Shown: positions 1 to 10,150 of the stretch, piece by piece | Layout: each line of letters begins with the position of its first letter | Position numbering within the stretch: the stretch's first letter is position 1 | From: Cavia porcellus | Taxonomy: Eukaryota > Chordata > Mammalia > Rodentia > Caviidae | Direction: 5' to 3' | DNA: 64,000 nt | NCBI RefSeq assembly: GCF_034190915.1 | Contig: NW_026947484.1 | Coordinates: 72,557,482 to 72,621,481 of the forward strand | Translations under genes and position numbers: made by a program | Notes under the pieces: model-generated | The model's database searches: none | The model's input: the letters and a program-made list of their open reading frames with translations, nothing else | Told to the model about the DNA's origin: nothing

Positions 1-358
1 ACCCAGTAATAGTATTATTCTTTGTTCAGAGTGATATTAGACTGATTGGGTTTGTTCAATCTCAACATAATTGAAGATATGGATAACTGCATGTATGTTT
101 AAGTGTATAGGATTGATAACCATGTTTCTAAGTTTTTGTTGGATAGTTGAACAGAACTGGTTGCAATCACACTGTTCGAATCCCCACTTTCTATGCTCCA
201 TTTTAGCATCTTGAATAAGTATTTGTAAGGGCACAACCTGTAGTCATCAACTAGTGATTTCTTACTGTTTAGTTTTTTCTTTGAAAGTATATATTATTTC
301 TACCCATTTCCTGTTTTGTTTAGTCTTTAAATAAAATTAAAAACAAAACAAAAAACAT
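1..358 (+). mobile_element. L1 3'UTR fragment (cut by window edge)
   Basis: AT-rich sequence with the landmarks gataactgcatgtatgttta, ggatagttgaac and ctagtgatttcttactgttt in the same order as the 3'UTR of the L1 copy at 49780-49990. It ends in an A-rich tail at about 325-358. Only the end of the 3'UTR lies in the window, with no ORF2. The short ORF on the other strand here is chance. Confidence 0.75.
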
Positions 359-360
359 TG

Positions 361-745
361 CAGTACCCAGTGCTGATACTGGAGTATCATGATGTAAAAT
401 CCAGCAATACTGTTATTCTTTGTTCAGAATGACTTTACCCTGCTTTAGTTTGTTCAATCCTAACATAAATGAAGATATGGATAACTGCATGTATGTTTAA
501 ATGTATAGGATTGACAACCACATTACTAAGTATTTGTTGGATAGTTGAACAAAACTGTTTGAATTCCCACTTTACATGTTCCACTTTTGTATCTTGAACA
601 ACTATTTGTAAAAGGACCGTATGTAAACATTAACTAGTGATTTCTTACTGTTTATTTTTTCTCTGAGTGTATGTATTTTTTCTAACCACTTTCTGTTTTG
701 TTTAGTCTTTCTTTAAATAAAAATTTAAAAAATAAAATAAAATTC
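361..745 (+). mobile_element. L1 3'UTR fragment, second copy in tandem
   Basis: Repeats the preceding fragment (shared ttattctttgttcagaatga, gataactgcatgtatgttta, ctagtgatttcttactgttt) and ends in its own A-rich tail at about 712-745. It is either a second 5'-truncated insertion into the tail of the first or a local tandem duplication of about 360 bp. From 746 to 819 I see nothing recognisable. Confidence 0.75.
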
Positions 746-819
746 TTGTTTAGCTTCTCATTCATGCAAATAAGCCATCAGGATTATTATCATAGCAAAG
801 ACTACCTGGTGTTATACAG

Positions 820-1696
820 GTTTTTTTAATTTTAAAGAGAGTAAAATAGAATAAAGCCAATCAAAACAAACTAGTGTAAGAGCTACAGGACTTTAAATCA
901 TTATAAAATCAACAATAATTACCATAATGCCTTTTGGTGTCTTCAAATAACTGCAGATACCTTTGGACATAGTAAAAATCAAACAGAATAGAATAGAAGA
1001 GAAACAATAGAAACAAGACAATGAATGCAATAAAGAACTTCAAAACAAGCTAATAGTAGATTCAAAATGGCTACCATAATATATCTTGCTATCTTTGAAA
1101 TAGCTGTTCCTGCCATTGGACCTGACAGAAACAAAACCAAAGAGAATAAAACCCAACCCAACAAAAACAATGGAACAATATAGGACTTCAAAACCAGACC
1201 ATAGGAAATGAATAATAGCTACAACCCTCAGAAGGAGATCCCCCAGATGCCACACTGTGCACTGCTATCCTCTGAACCCATGATCAGACCACTGTCCTTA
1301 GCCCTGCAGTGTTAGTGAAACACCAAAGCACCACAGGCATCCAATTGCATTTCACCTCCATAGCTATCATCACAGCCTGTGTTTCTCTGGATAAGCCAGT
1401 CCCTTGGGAATGGGGGCATTGGTACTTCTTGTTTGCCAGCCCATGCGCCGGCAGGGACTGGGGGCTGGCTGTGTTGCACAGATTTAAACTGTTCTATGGA
1501 AAGATTTGCTTGGCTTCCTGGCAGACAGAAAACACCTTTTTCTCACTGGTCCTGTGAACAGTGTCAGGTTCAAGTTAGGGACTGAAAACACGGATGTTTG
1601 ACTGGTTCTGTGTGCAGGGTTGAGATGCTATGGTATCACCTTGGATCCTGTCCCCTGGGTTTTTCTGACCTTTGACTCATTCCACCCAGTTATTTA
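820..1696 (-). mobile_element. Monomer-tailed composite retroelement (copy M1)
   Basis: Read on the minus strand it has a GC-richer 5' module (1696 to about 1217), then two full AT-rich monomers plus a partial one of the family described at 5480-6180, then an A-rich tail (T-run at 821-827 on the plus strand). The monomers closely match those at 45740-46100. Probable imperfect target duplications flank it: cctggtgttatacag at 805-819 and tctggttttctacag at 1697-1711 (12 of 15 identical). The 5' module aligns in patches with that of the copy ending at 23041. No ORF1 is present. The short hydrophobic ORFs across the monomers are by-products of T-rich sequence. Confidence 0.65.
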
Positions 1697-1711
1697 TCTG
1701 GTTTTCTACAG

Positions 1712-2055
1712 CCCTAATCTCCTACTTCCTATGTTTTTAACGAAATGGATAATGCTCTTTTGAAACATTTTTGATTTGACAATACATATTATGAACTTCT
1801 CATGTTATTAGTAATTTTCTTCACTATCTTTTCAGTACTTGTTAATTTGTGAATGTGCTAACATTTGGAAAGCAGTTGTTTATTGCCAAATATTGCCCTT
1901 TCCTACCAACATGTCTTTCTTGTTGCTTCTATAACTTACAACAGGATATACATCGTCATAGATAATTCTTGGCATTTAATCCTTATATCTTTCATGTGTA
2001 TTCTTAAAAACTTAATGGTGGATTAAAGGCAATGCTTAGCTTTTAACACATTTGT
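1712..2055. other. No recognised feature
   Basis: AT-rich sequence in which I recognise no gene, RNA or repeat family. Confidence 0.5.
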
Positions 2056-2200
2056 TTATTAAATGGTCATTCAATAAATTCATAAAAATTAACAATATAT
2101 TTACTGAATTTTTAATGGTTTATGTACCAGGAATATTCAGATGGAACAAATGCACTAAATGTTCCTATCGTGTGGGAAGAGAAAAAAATAAATAATTCTG
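2056..2200 (+). mobile_element. Ancient L2-type fragment
   Basis: The order cattcaataaatt / tatttactgaat / gtaccagg / cagatggaacaaa / gtgggaag follows the widespread mammalian L2-type 3' segment (cattcaacaaatatttactgag..., gtgccagg..., gtggg), heavily diverged. From 2200 to 2460 I see nothing else. Confidence 0.4.
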
Positions 2201-2461
2201 CATCATTGTGAAAATGACAACCAGAAAGGAAGGATGCTCCCACCACCAGCACAAAAGAGCACCTATTCTTTTGTGAGCTCGCCAAATTTAATAGTAAGCT
2301 TGCAAAAAATGTTAATTTGATGCATGATAATGTTTCTCATGGTAACTGTTGCTAGTGAAGCTGGACTTTTTTTTCCTACATATTTATCCTGATCTGATGT
2401 TTTTGGGAAAAATACTGCTTAAAAATCTATGCAATTTAATGGGTTTTCTGTGTATTCCTAA

Positions 2462-2600
2462 GGCAGTGGTGGCAAACTTCAGGTACATGTGCCACAGCAG
2501 GTTTATCACTGAAAGCTATAAAACGTTTACAATTACTGTCCTAACAGTTCATTTTTATTCACTATGGAACTTCTGCAGCTCATTAGAGAAATAGTTGGAG
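2462..2600 (+). mobile_element. Possible hAT terminal fragment
   Basis: Begins cagtggtggcaaacttcagg, which resembles the hAT terminal inverted repeat seen at the ends of the 32455-35654 element (CAG.G.TGG.GAACCT). No matching right end was found, so the size and family are uncertain. From 2600 to 2900 is AT-rich and unassigned. Confidence 0.3.
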
Positions 2601-2899
2601 TAACCAATAGTGTGATAAAAATTTGTATTTATAGTGTAACTGCATACAGCTTGTTTACTGCACTGTAAGGAAGAATATACAGAACATATAAATGTGAATT
2701 TTTAAGGTATTTAGTAGTTTTAAAGAAGAGTCAGGAAACACTTTCCCTTCTCTCAATGCCTAAATTTACATTTTAATATCTTTCTCCTGCACACATATTT
2801 TATTTCCATTTATTCATTCAGCCAGTATTTTGAGCAGCACAAATGCTCTTATATTTAGCTCAGAGTAGCCAATCTAAGTGATTGCTAATTGACAATCAT

Positions 2900-3290
2900 T
2901 TCCTGTATGTTTGTGTTTGAAGATCTTGTGTTATCTACCCCTCAAGAAAAGTGACTCTCTCCTCAACCGAGGATGCCCTACTGTTTTTGCCACTGTAGCT
3001 GTGTTAAGGGAGAATTCCACTGAAGGACCATTGGAAGGTCTGTTCACTTTCACCAAAGATAAATACCACAATATGCCATCTGGTCTCGGGCTGCCAATCA
3101 CTGGAGTGTCTGCTGATGACATCTGTGAGTGGAGCCACGAGTGCCACCTTGACAAAGTGTCCTCTGGTGAAGGTGGTTGACCAGTACCCCTGGGCTTGAA
3201 CTTATGCTTAGAAACATTGTTCACCTCTGAGTTCAGTTTTTACTTGGGGAAAGGCTAGCTGGAGGGATTGTTCTGTATATATCAAATCAT
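2900..3290. other. Unidentified moderately GC-rich segment, open on both strands
   Basis: Open for 89 codons on the plus strand (2911-3180) and 97 on the minus strand (2931-3224), with balanced base composition unlike its AT-rich surroundings. I recognise no protein family in either reading, and no splice sites or polyadenylation context support a gene. It may be part of an old processed pseudogene or an LTR. Confidence 0.25.
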
Positions 3291-3380
3291 AATTTTTTAA
3301 AGGTCATCTTAGCATTAAAAAAATAGACATTTTCAGAGAAGACTTGATGAATTAATTATTTAAATCTTTTTTAAAAACTT

Positions 3381-3441
3381 CATGCCTGGCAAGTGCAAGG
3401 TCATGAGTTCAATCCCTGGTACCAAACAAACAAACAAAAAA
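3381..3441 (+). mobile_element. ID-type SINE, 5'-truncated
   Basis: Sequence cctggcaagtgcaaggtc...gttcaatccctggtacc followed by (aaac)n. This is the 3' half of the tRNA-Ala-like ID SINE seen intact at 38893-39011 (B-box region gttcgatccccagtacc). The A and B boxes are decayed, so it is not a tRNA gene. Confidence 0.7.
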
Positions 3442-3893
3442 TCCTTCAGTATTCTGAGATCTACCCCCACCCACTGCCTACAGCTACAAGGAGGCTGCTT
3501 CCTGAGGGCAGCCAGCAGGAGAGGGACATGCAGCCAAGTAAACCTGTGTACTACAGACCACCATTGGCGGCCCTTGCTTTCTTCAAGCAGCCATCACTCA
3601 CCAGGAGAATCAGATAAACACATCCCTATGTGCCCGCCATCATCATGGGAGTCCTGGTGTAAACACACAGGATGAGTGAAGCAGCCCCACCTCCATGCAC
3701 CCCTGGTGAATGGGGAAGCCCCAGTGTAGCTGCACAGGTATGGAGAAGTCCGCTTCATCCCCTGCTACCTCCCTGTAAACCTGGGGTCAGAGGAACCTAG
3801 GTGCATGTCCCATCCCGCTGCACTGCTTAGGAGCAGCCAATGTGGGAAGTGCCTGGGACCACACAACCAGCTTGTTGGGAAGAACTCAGGAGA

Positions 3894-4877
3894 ATGCCAA
3901 GACAAAGGAGCAAAAGGCAATCTCAGACCTCTAGCCCACACAGAAAAAGTCTGGGAGTTACAGTCATGGAAGAAAATGGAAATCACACACCTGAAATCTC
4001 TGAGAGGATAGTAACTAAAGAAACAACTTTGTGAGGTTGCAAAAGCAATCAAATCATAAATAATGTCTCAGGTAAAAGAAGAAATCACAAACAATGAATT
4101 GCTCAGCATGTCTAAAGAAGCCATAGATAAAAAGAGGAGGATAGGAAAATGATGAAAACCTTGAATGAACAATATAGGAAGGAATTATAATGCATGAAAC
4201 AGATTCAAAGAGAGGTCCATGAAATTTTAAAAAGTCAATTGAAAGCTGGTAAAACCACTTGAAAGAGACTGAAGATAGGCTTTCCGACCATGAAGACAAG
4301 ATTGCAGCTAGCAATCATGAAAGATCTCTTAAAAATAACAAAGAATCAGGAAATAACAATTCAACAGCTGCAAGACAATGCAAAGAAGCATAATTTAAGA
4401 GTGATAGGTATCAGTAAAGAAGCAGGGGTCAACACAAATGAAATTAAAAGGATATTCACAGAAGTAATAGAAGAAAACTTCCTAAACATGGGAAATAGAT
4501 CTGCCATGCAGATAAGGCATATAGGACTCTTACTAGCCATAACCAAAGTAAATCTACACCCAGACATCTAAATCATCAAGATCCCAAAAATTCATCACAA
4601 CAACAAAACATTAAAAGCTATCAGAGAAAAGAAACAGGTCACCTATAAAGGAAAATCCATCAAAATCATGGCAGATTGTCAATACAAAACATCAAGTGAA
4701 GAAGAGTTTGAAGTGTTTCAAACCCAGAAAAAAACAACTTTGAACCCAGATTGATGCACCCTGCAAAACTATTTTGATAGAGAAACAAGATACTTCCATG
4801 ATAAAGAACAAATGAAGGAATTCATGACCACCAAACCAACCCTACAGAGAGTGCTAAAGGATATTCTAGAGAGATAA
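3894..4877 (+). pseudogene. L1 ORF1 (RNA-binding chaperone) pseudogene, copy A
   Basis: About 984 nt, close to the ~1 kb expected for L1 ORF1. It starts at the ATG in agaatgccaaga, which aligns with the ATG at 52230 in copy C and 29899 in copy B, and ends KDILER-stop. In order I see a basic N-terminus, a coiled-coil stretch (about 4090-4370, KQIQREVHEI-like), an RRM with HNLRVIGISKEAG (4389-4427) and a C-terminal domain with FEVFQTQKK. ORF1p normally trimerises and coats L1 RNA in the cytoplasm. A small deletion near 4015-4025 shifts the frame, and internal stops follow (for example at 4057), so this copy cannot make a full protein. The open piece 4290-4571 covers the end of the coiled coil and the RRM. 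Confidence 0.8.
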
Positions 4878-4984
4878 ATGATGATCACGGTTCCAGGAAC
4901 AGCAGCAGAGGAGGATTACCAAATAAGCCAGGCAACTGAATGAAGGGGAAAAGTGGAGGACCAACAGCAGGAGGATAGCAGGGC

Positions 4985-5215
4985 AGAGACAAACCAATGT
5001 ATGTTGGTAATAACCATAATATAGGTCTGCTATTGCATCAGTTTGGCAATAAAAAGAAACACAAGGAAAGTGGATCAAGAAACAAGATCCATCAATATAC
5101 TGTATACAAGAAACATATTTAACTGGAAAGGAAGTTCACAGACTAAAAATCCAAGGAAAGAAAACAATTGTTCTATATGACAAGGAGACCAGAAAAAAAG
5201 CAGGGGTAACTTGCC
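4985..5215 (+). pseudogene. L1 ORF2 N-terminal (endonuclease) remnant, copy A
   Basis: Aligns with the clearer copy C (50915-51190, minus), where the reading TINVDGL...KKQDPSIYCIQET matches the start of the L1 ORF2 apurinic-type endonuclease. In this copy frameshifts break it. It is cut at the junction caggggtaac/ttgcccatca, after which sequence from the far end of ORF2 follows. The rest of the endonuclease, the whole reverse transcriptase and the cysteine-rich domain are missing. Confidence 0.7.
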
Positions 5216-5479
5216 CATCAACTGCAGAATGGACAAGAAAGATATAGTAATTTCATGCAGTGGAAAGCTACCCAGCTATAAAGTGGAATAATCTTCAGGT
5301 AAATAGATGCAATCTTGTAGGTAAATGGATGCAACTAGAGACCATGTTCATGGGCAAAACATATGAACAGTTGAAAAGTTTTATGCTAAGGTGAATAGGA
5401 AAGAGTTAATGGGATCCAAAAAGCACAATAGATATTATAAAAATGATGAGAGGAAACACCTGGGAAGGGAAGGTAGTAA

Positions 5480-6160
5480 CTACTGTTAATTTCTTATTGT
5501 CTTATCTTGAACTCTTATATTGTTTTCACAATTGTGTTAGGTTTGGCTTTGTTCTGTCTTTTGTTAGATTTTACTTTGTCTGATGTATGGGCAGCTATTT
5601 TGAACATAATGGGATGTATTATAGTAACCATGGTTGGTTTCCTATCATCTTGTTTTGAAGTCTTATAATGCTTTCATTCATTTAATTGGTTTTATTCTGT
5701 TGTTTTGCTTGATTTTTTGATTTTTTATGTTGTTTGATATGAACACCTATTTTGAAGAAAATGAGACATTACAGTAGCCATCACTGATTTCCTATCGTCT
5801 TTCTTTGAGTCCTATCATGCTTTTATTCTTTTGTTTTGATTGGTTGTATTTTGTTGTTTTATTTGATTTTATTATGTGTGATAGTATGGACAACTGTCTT
5901 GAAGAAAACTAGGTATTATAGTAACCATTGTTCATTTCCTGCTATCTGGTTTTAAAGTCCTGTAAAGTTTTCATTATTATTATTGGTTTTTATACTATTT
6001 TGTTATGTTTGATATTATTGTGTGTGAAGTTATGCTCAACTATTTTGAAGAAAATAAGAGACATTATGGTAGCCACTGCTGATATCCTGTTGTCTTGTTG
6101 TGAAGTCCTGTGTTGCTTGCATTATTCTGTTCTGATTTACTTTGTTCTGTTTTGTTCTCT
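5480..6160 (+). repeat. Tandem monomer array, ~4 units of 146-152 bp
   Basis: Repeated landmarks are ctattttgaagaaaa, attatggtagccattgttga, ttcctattgtcttg, ttttgaagtcctgta and gattggttttattctg. Distances between successive ctattttgaa marks are 152, 147 and 146 bp. Units are diverged from each other (roughly 75-85% by eye). The array ends with ttctctttaatattaaaaaaa. Similar arrays end every member of this element family in the window. Confidence 0.85.
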
Positions 6161-6362
6161 TTAATATTAAAAAAAATTAAAAGATTTCAATATTGTCTTT
6201 TTTCCCTGTTTATTGTTGCTGCTGTGAAGTTCAAATTTCTTCCAGATTCTAGTTAGGAATCTATTCAGTAAAACAAGTCACTAGCTCATAAATGAAATAA
6301 TAGTATGAATATATTTCTAGTTTTATATACAGTGAGGGCAGAAATTATGACCTCTGTTTTAG

Positions 6363-6740
6363 GTTTTTTTTTTTTTTTTTTTTTTTTTTTGTGCTGCTGG
6401 AACAGAATAATTGACATTGGGTAATTTATAAAGCTAAAGATTTGCTGCTTACTGTTCCTGTGGCCAAAAAGTCTAAGGTTTAAGGGCCTGGGTCTGGTGA
6501 GCATGTTGCTGTTGTTGTGACATTCTCTGGCAGAAGGAAGAACGAGAGAAAGAGAGATAGAGACAGACAGACAGAGATAGAACCCACTTCCAAGTTAACA
6601 CCAATCTATTCATGAGAGCTGCCCTCAGTATTTAATCACTTCTTTATTAGCTTTCTCAAGACTATTTCTTGACACTACTGCACTGGGGATTAAATTTCTA
6701 CCTCAAACTCTGCGAGACACAGTAAGAACATGCCATTTCT
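6363..6740 (-). mobile_element. MST/THE1-like MaLR LTR with poly-T
   Basis: After a T-run (6363-6390), the order gctggaacagaataattgac / ggtaatttataaagc / gtctaaggtt / cattcatgagagctgccctc / taatcacttc / gggattaaatttc matches an MST/THE1-type MaLR LTR in reverse orientation. This is a non-coding solo LTR remnant of an ancient endogenous retrovirus-like element. From 6741 to 7825 I see nothing recognisable. Confidence 0.65.
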
Positions 6741-7825
6741 AGATCCATTCATTTAACACTCACTGTGCCCCGCAGTTCTACGCACAGGACACAGCCTCAA
6801 TATCTTTCCCCACCTGCTGATAGAAAAGCCTTTGAGAAAAAAATGGAAGGTAAAGCCACAAAATGGAAGGAGATCAGGTACTTAAAGGCAACAGGAAAGT
6901 CTCCTACCAGACTGCCACAGGGGTAAGTTGTAAGCTTTGCTGAGCTGAGCCTTTGAAAATTCAGGACCTAGCAGCTAACCACAGAAAATAGTACACAAAA
7001 CTGTGAAAAGAGAAAAAGTAGACAACAAAATTCAACCATTGTGGAGCACAGCGATAGTTTTGGACTTGGTAAACCCAAAAGAACCTGCTTTCTGGAGTAT
7101 TATCAAACCTGTTTGTGACAGACAAAGAATAATTTTGGATGGTAGTTAACATACAATAAGACACTTTCAGTTTCATCTGCTGATAACTTAATTAGATACT
7201 CCTTAATGTAAAATTTAAAAGCCAAAATGCTTACCTTATCTTCAAGTAAATGAAGTGATTTAAAGTGTTATAAATGACACTTCCTTCAAAGGGGATTCTG
7301 AGCATTCCTCACTGCCTTGAAGAGTTTAATGTTTAAACATGATGTTTATGTGAGCACTTTGTGCACTGATTTTCCACAGGAATAACTAGTAGACACGTTC
7401 ACTGTCTTTAAATTAATCTGGGCAAGTTAATTTTAGCACACTAGTAGTTTCTGTCAAGTTAATGATACTAATTTACATTTTATTGGTTTTATAATGCTCT
7501 TAGTATTTTATTAATAATGTATTTTGACTTTGTGCTTATATAAAAAGTATAGTGGCAAAATGCAACATTTTATACTATTTAAGCCTTTAATATTAAAATA
7601 ATTTATGTCAAAACTGACATTCCATGAGTTGTTTTTCTGCAAAGGGCTTGAGTTTAAAACCCACCAGCCTAGATTAATTCTAGAATCCCTCAAAGCACTA
7701 AAATTAAAGAAACACAAATGGAGAACTTGGAGTGGCGTCTCTACAACCAAGCCAAACATAACTGGAATCTCAGTTCTCTAGCTGACCAGCTGTATGGGTT
7801 CAGGTCAACTATTTCCCCTTCTTTC

Positions 7826-8092
7826 TTAGTCAGCATTTCCTCACAGGAACAAAATGGCTGACACACACCATTTAAAGAGAGCACATGGTCTCAGAGGTTT
7901 TGGTGGTCAGTTGGCCCCAAAGCCGAAAGGTCAAGGCAGAAGGGGTGTGGTAAAACATAGCAGCCAGAAAAAAAGCACAAGGAATAGTACTAACACCATA
8001 CTCAGCTCTGAACTTCAGGGGATTAATCCCTCCTCCCAATCACCTCTCCAAGAATCTCGTAATTCAGTCAAGTTGACAATTAAGATTAAGGT
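7826..8092 (-). mobile_element. MaLR-type solo LTR
   Basis: Read on the minus strand it starts like the LTR at 9148 (compare ttgtcaacttgac with tgtcaccttgac). The plus-strand marks gtcagcatttcctcacagg, ggtcagttggccccaaagc and ccccttctgcc-like blocks are typical of the MT/ORR1-like MaLR group. The 158-residue ORF at 7854-8330 runs across this LTR and its flank and is chance. Confidence 0.6.
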
Positions 8093-9094
8093 TCATACTT
8101 CTTATTCCCTGTTGCTCACTGAAAAAGTTAGAATAATGATTTCTGCCTCTTACCATTATGCTGCTGGCAAAGCACTGGAACAGGAAACATACTGTACGCT
8201 ACTAGTCTCCTCTTCTGAAATTCTGTTCATTTGCACTTTCCCTCATCTTCTATATGGGGAGCCTGGTGCGTTTGGGTCTATATTGGTACAAGTTCCTGAT
8301 TTTGTTAAATACATACCCAGTTCAAGGTAACAACTAAGAATCATTCATAACTTTAAAAACAAATTGTTTTTAGAGTACCAATGGTGATCCTTACAGCCAA
8401 TATTACATAGCTCATATATATATATAGGCAGATTTTAATGATTCTCAACTTGGAAATACTTTAGGCTGACTCAGTTCTACCTGCATGATACAAATTTAAT
8501 TTTTGGGTGGTACTTTGGATTGAAACCAGACTTTTACACTAAATTACATCAATAGGCTTTTTCTAAAATTCTGTTGAGAATCTCACTGTCATAAATTTTT
8601 CCAGGCTGAGCTCAAACTTGTGGTTCTCCTGCCTCAGTCTCATAGGCTGTAGTAAGTGTTCTTTCTTGTACATAGGACTATAATTCAGAATTTTTATTAA
8701 TTCTGGCTGACTTTCCTCATAAATATCCTGAATTTAGAAGTCATGTAAATTGAAGAGCTAGTATTTAAAAACATTTTTTTCCTCTGTGTGATGCTTCAGT
8801 TGCTCCTACAGTTTTTGTTTAGCTAACAAAGTACTCAGTCTCATTGTATGACTCAAGACAGGTTTAAACAGTAATGGCAATCTCATATTGATTGGCCAGG
8901 GTGGACTTGTCATTTATGTTTATCCAATGAAAAAGAGAAGTCTGCTGAGTTCTCAGAAAGATTTTCTTCTCCACCTAAGAAAGGCACATATGGATGAAGT
9001 CTATGATCCTCCAACACCATTTATTTTTGCTTTGATCATAGCCGTATGAGATAGAACAACTATAACCATCTCACGCTTGTAAGGGTAAAGTCAT
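8093..9094. other. Mostly unrecognised; short B1 fragment at 8600-8660 (-)
   Basis: A (TA)n patch lies at 8417-8427. At 8600-8660 the stretch ccaggctgagctcaaacttg...ctcctgcctcagtctc is a minus-strand B1 fragment. The remainder holds nothing I recognise. Confidence 0.5.
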
Positions 9095-9575
9095 GAGAAT
9101 TCCTTGTTTGTTCAAGAAATATTTCTTCGACATTGACTATTGCCAAGTGTGCTGGTTTAGCTTAATTGTGTCACCTTGACAGGCTTGCGGTCCACCTAAA
9201 GGATTAGTAAATTATACTCTGGCTGTGTCCGGGTAGATCATGGAGTCAAGACCTTGGCACTATACTTGGTTCCCTGCTCCTTCCTCTCTGGTGCTGTTCC
9301 CCTGCACTGCTCCTTGAACCTAATGAACTGCTTTACCACTCCCTTTTGTCATGACGGTCTCCCTTGGAGCCAGTCCATCACGAACTGAACCCTCAGAAAC
9401 CATGAACCAAGTTAAAACTCTCTTCCTTAAAGTTGCTGGTGTGGGTAATATGTCCCAGAAGCAGGAAAACTTTTAATACACCAAATATTTTTGCTTTGGG
9501 GATACATCAGTGAATAAAACAGTTGTACATTTGCACATTAACTCAGAATCATGATATTGTGCAGCAGAAGGAGAT
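9095..9575 (+). mobile_element. L2-type fragment split by an LTR insertion
   Basis: Left part 9095-9147 (ttgttcaagaaatatttc...ttgccaag) and right part 9481-9575 (ctttggggatacatcagtgaataaaacag) join into one L2-type 3' segment. The solo LTR at 9148-9480 sits between them. Confidence 0.6.
9148..9480 (+). mobile_element. MaLR-type solo LTR with 5-bp target duplication
   Basis: Starts TGTGCTGGTTTAGC and ends ...TTTTAATACA, with TG...CA termini. It is flanked by CCAAG (9143-9147) and CCAAA (9481-9485). At 333 bp it interrupts an older L2-type repeat, so it is younger than that. Non-coding, with no internal retroviral genes. Confidence 0.8.
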
Positions 9576-9577
9576 AT

Positions 9578-10150
9578 GTGTTATGTCGTCAGCTTTCTGT
9601 CTCTGTGACAAAATATCTGAAATAAACAAAGGAGAAAAGATTTATTTTGGCTTTTGGGTTACATTTGGTTAACCTAACCTTATCTTCCTCAGCATCTAAC
9701 AAGTACAGTAAATTCATCCCCCCACATAGGCAGGATTGCTGGCCCAGATACTAGGTTCCATGGAATACTCTTTTCTAACACCCTTTTTTAACACAACAAT
9801 TTTCAGAGGCTTCAGTCCATAACCACTTGACTCCAGTGCTGTGGGCTGTGATGAGGCCAAATATCTCCAAGTGACAGAAAGCATTCAGTAGAATAAGTTC
9901 ATTCTCATGGAGACTAGGAATCAGAAAGCGAGCCATAAGACACCTTTTAAAGCCACTCCTTCAGCAACCTACTTCCTCCAAATGGGCCCTGCATCGTAAC
10001 AACCCATTCACCTATGAGCTCATAAATGGATTAATCCACTGATGAGATTATCACCCTCGTGATCCAACCACCTCTCTAGGTTATACCTCTGAGCATTGCT
10101 ATGCTTTAATACAGGAATCACCTAGGAACATTTCATATTTAAACAATAGG
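9578..10150 (-). mobile_element. MaLR LTR with internal insertion
   Basis: Plus-strand marks gtcagctttctgtctctgtg, gaaaagatttattttggc, cttcagtccataaccac, cctacttcctccaaatgggc and ggaacatttcatatttaaac follow the reverse complement of an ORR1/MST-like MaLR LTR. A foreign piece of about 130 bp at 9668-9800 matches 11440-11570. Confidence 0.65.

Larger units (their letters stand above)
3456..6185 (+). mobile_element. Half-L1 composite retroelement, copy A
   Basis: Order: GC-rich 5'UTR (3456-3893), decayed L1 ORF1 (3894-4877), inter-ORF and the first ~60 codons of ORF2 (about 4985-5210), an internal-deletion junction at about 5205-5215, the last stretch of ORF2 and start of the L1 3'UTR (5212-5470), a tandem monomer array (5480-6160), and an A-rich tail. 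Copies B (29143-31905) and C (49993-52924, minus) share the layout and junction. Tentative target duplications are ttcagtattct (3445-3455) and ttcaatattgt (6186-6196). Lacking reverse transcriptase, such an element would need L1 proteins in trans. It resembles HAL1 (half-L1) elements in ORF1 content, but the retained ORF2 start and the monomer tail are not features I know from HAL1. Confidence 0.8.

Noticed and set aside
5480..6160. Regular repeats resembling a CRISPR or satellite array
   Set aside because: Units are contiguous, diverged and end in an A-tail inside a retroelement. There are no repeat-spacer alternation and no cas genes, and the DNA is eukaryotic.
5928..6164. Short hydrophobic 'membrane protein' ORFs (also at 31337-31882, 45795-46013, 979-1255)
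   Set aside because: They are translations of the T-rich retroelement monomers and repeat with them; no independent support for a gene.
7854..8330. 158-codon ORF
   Set aside because: Most of it lies over a MaLR LTR in antisense; no family resemblance.
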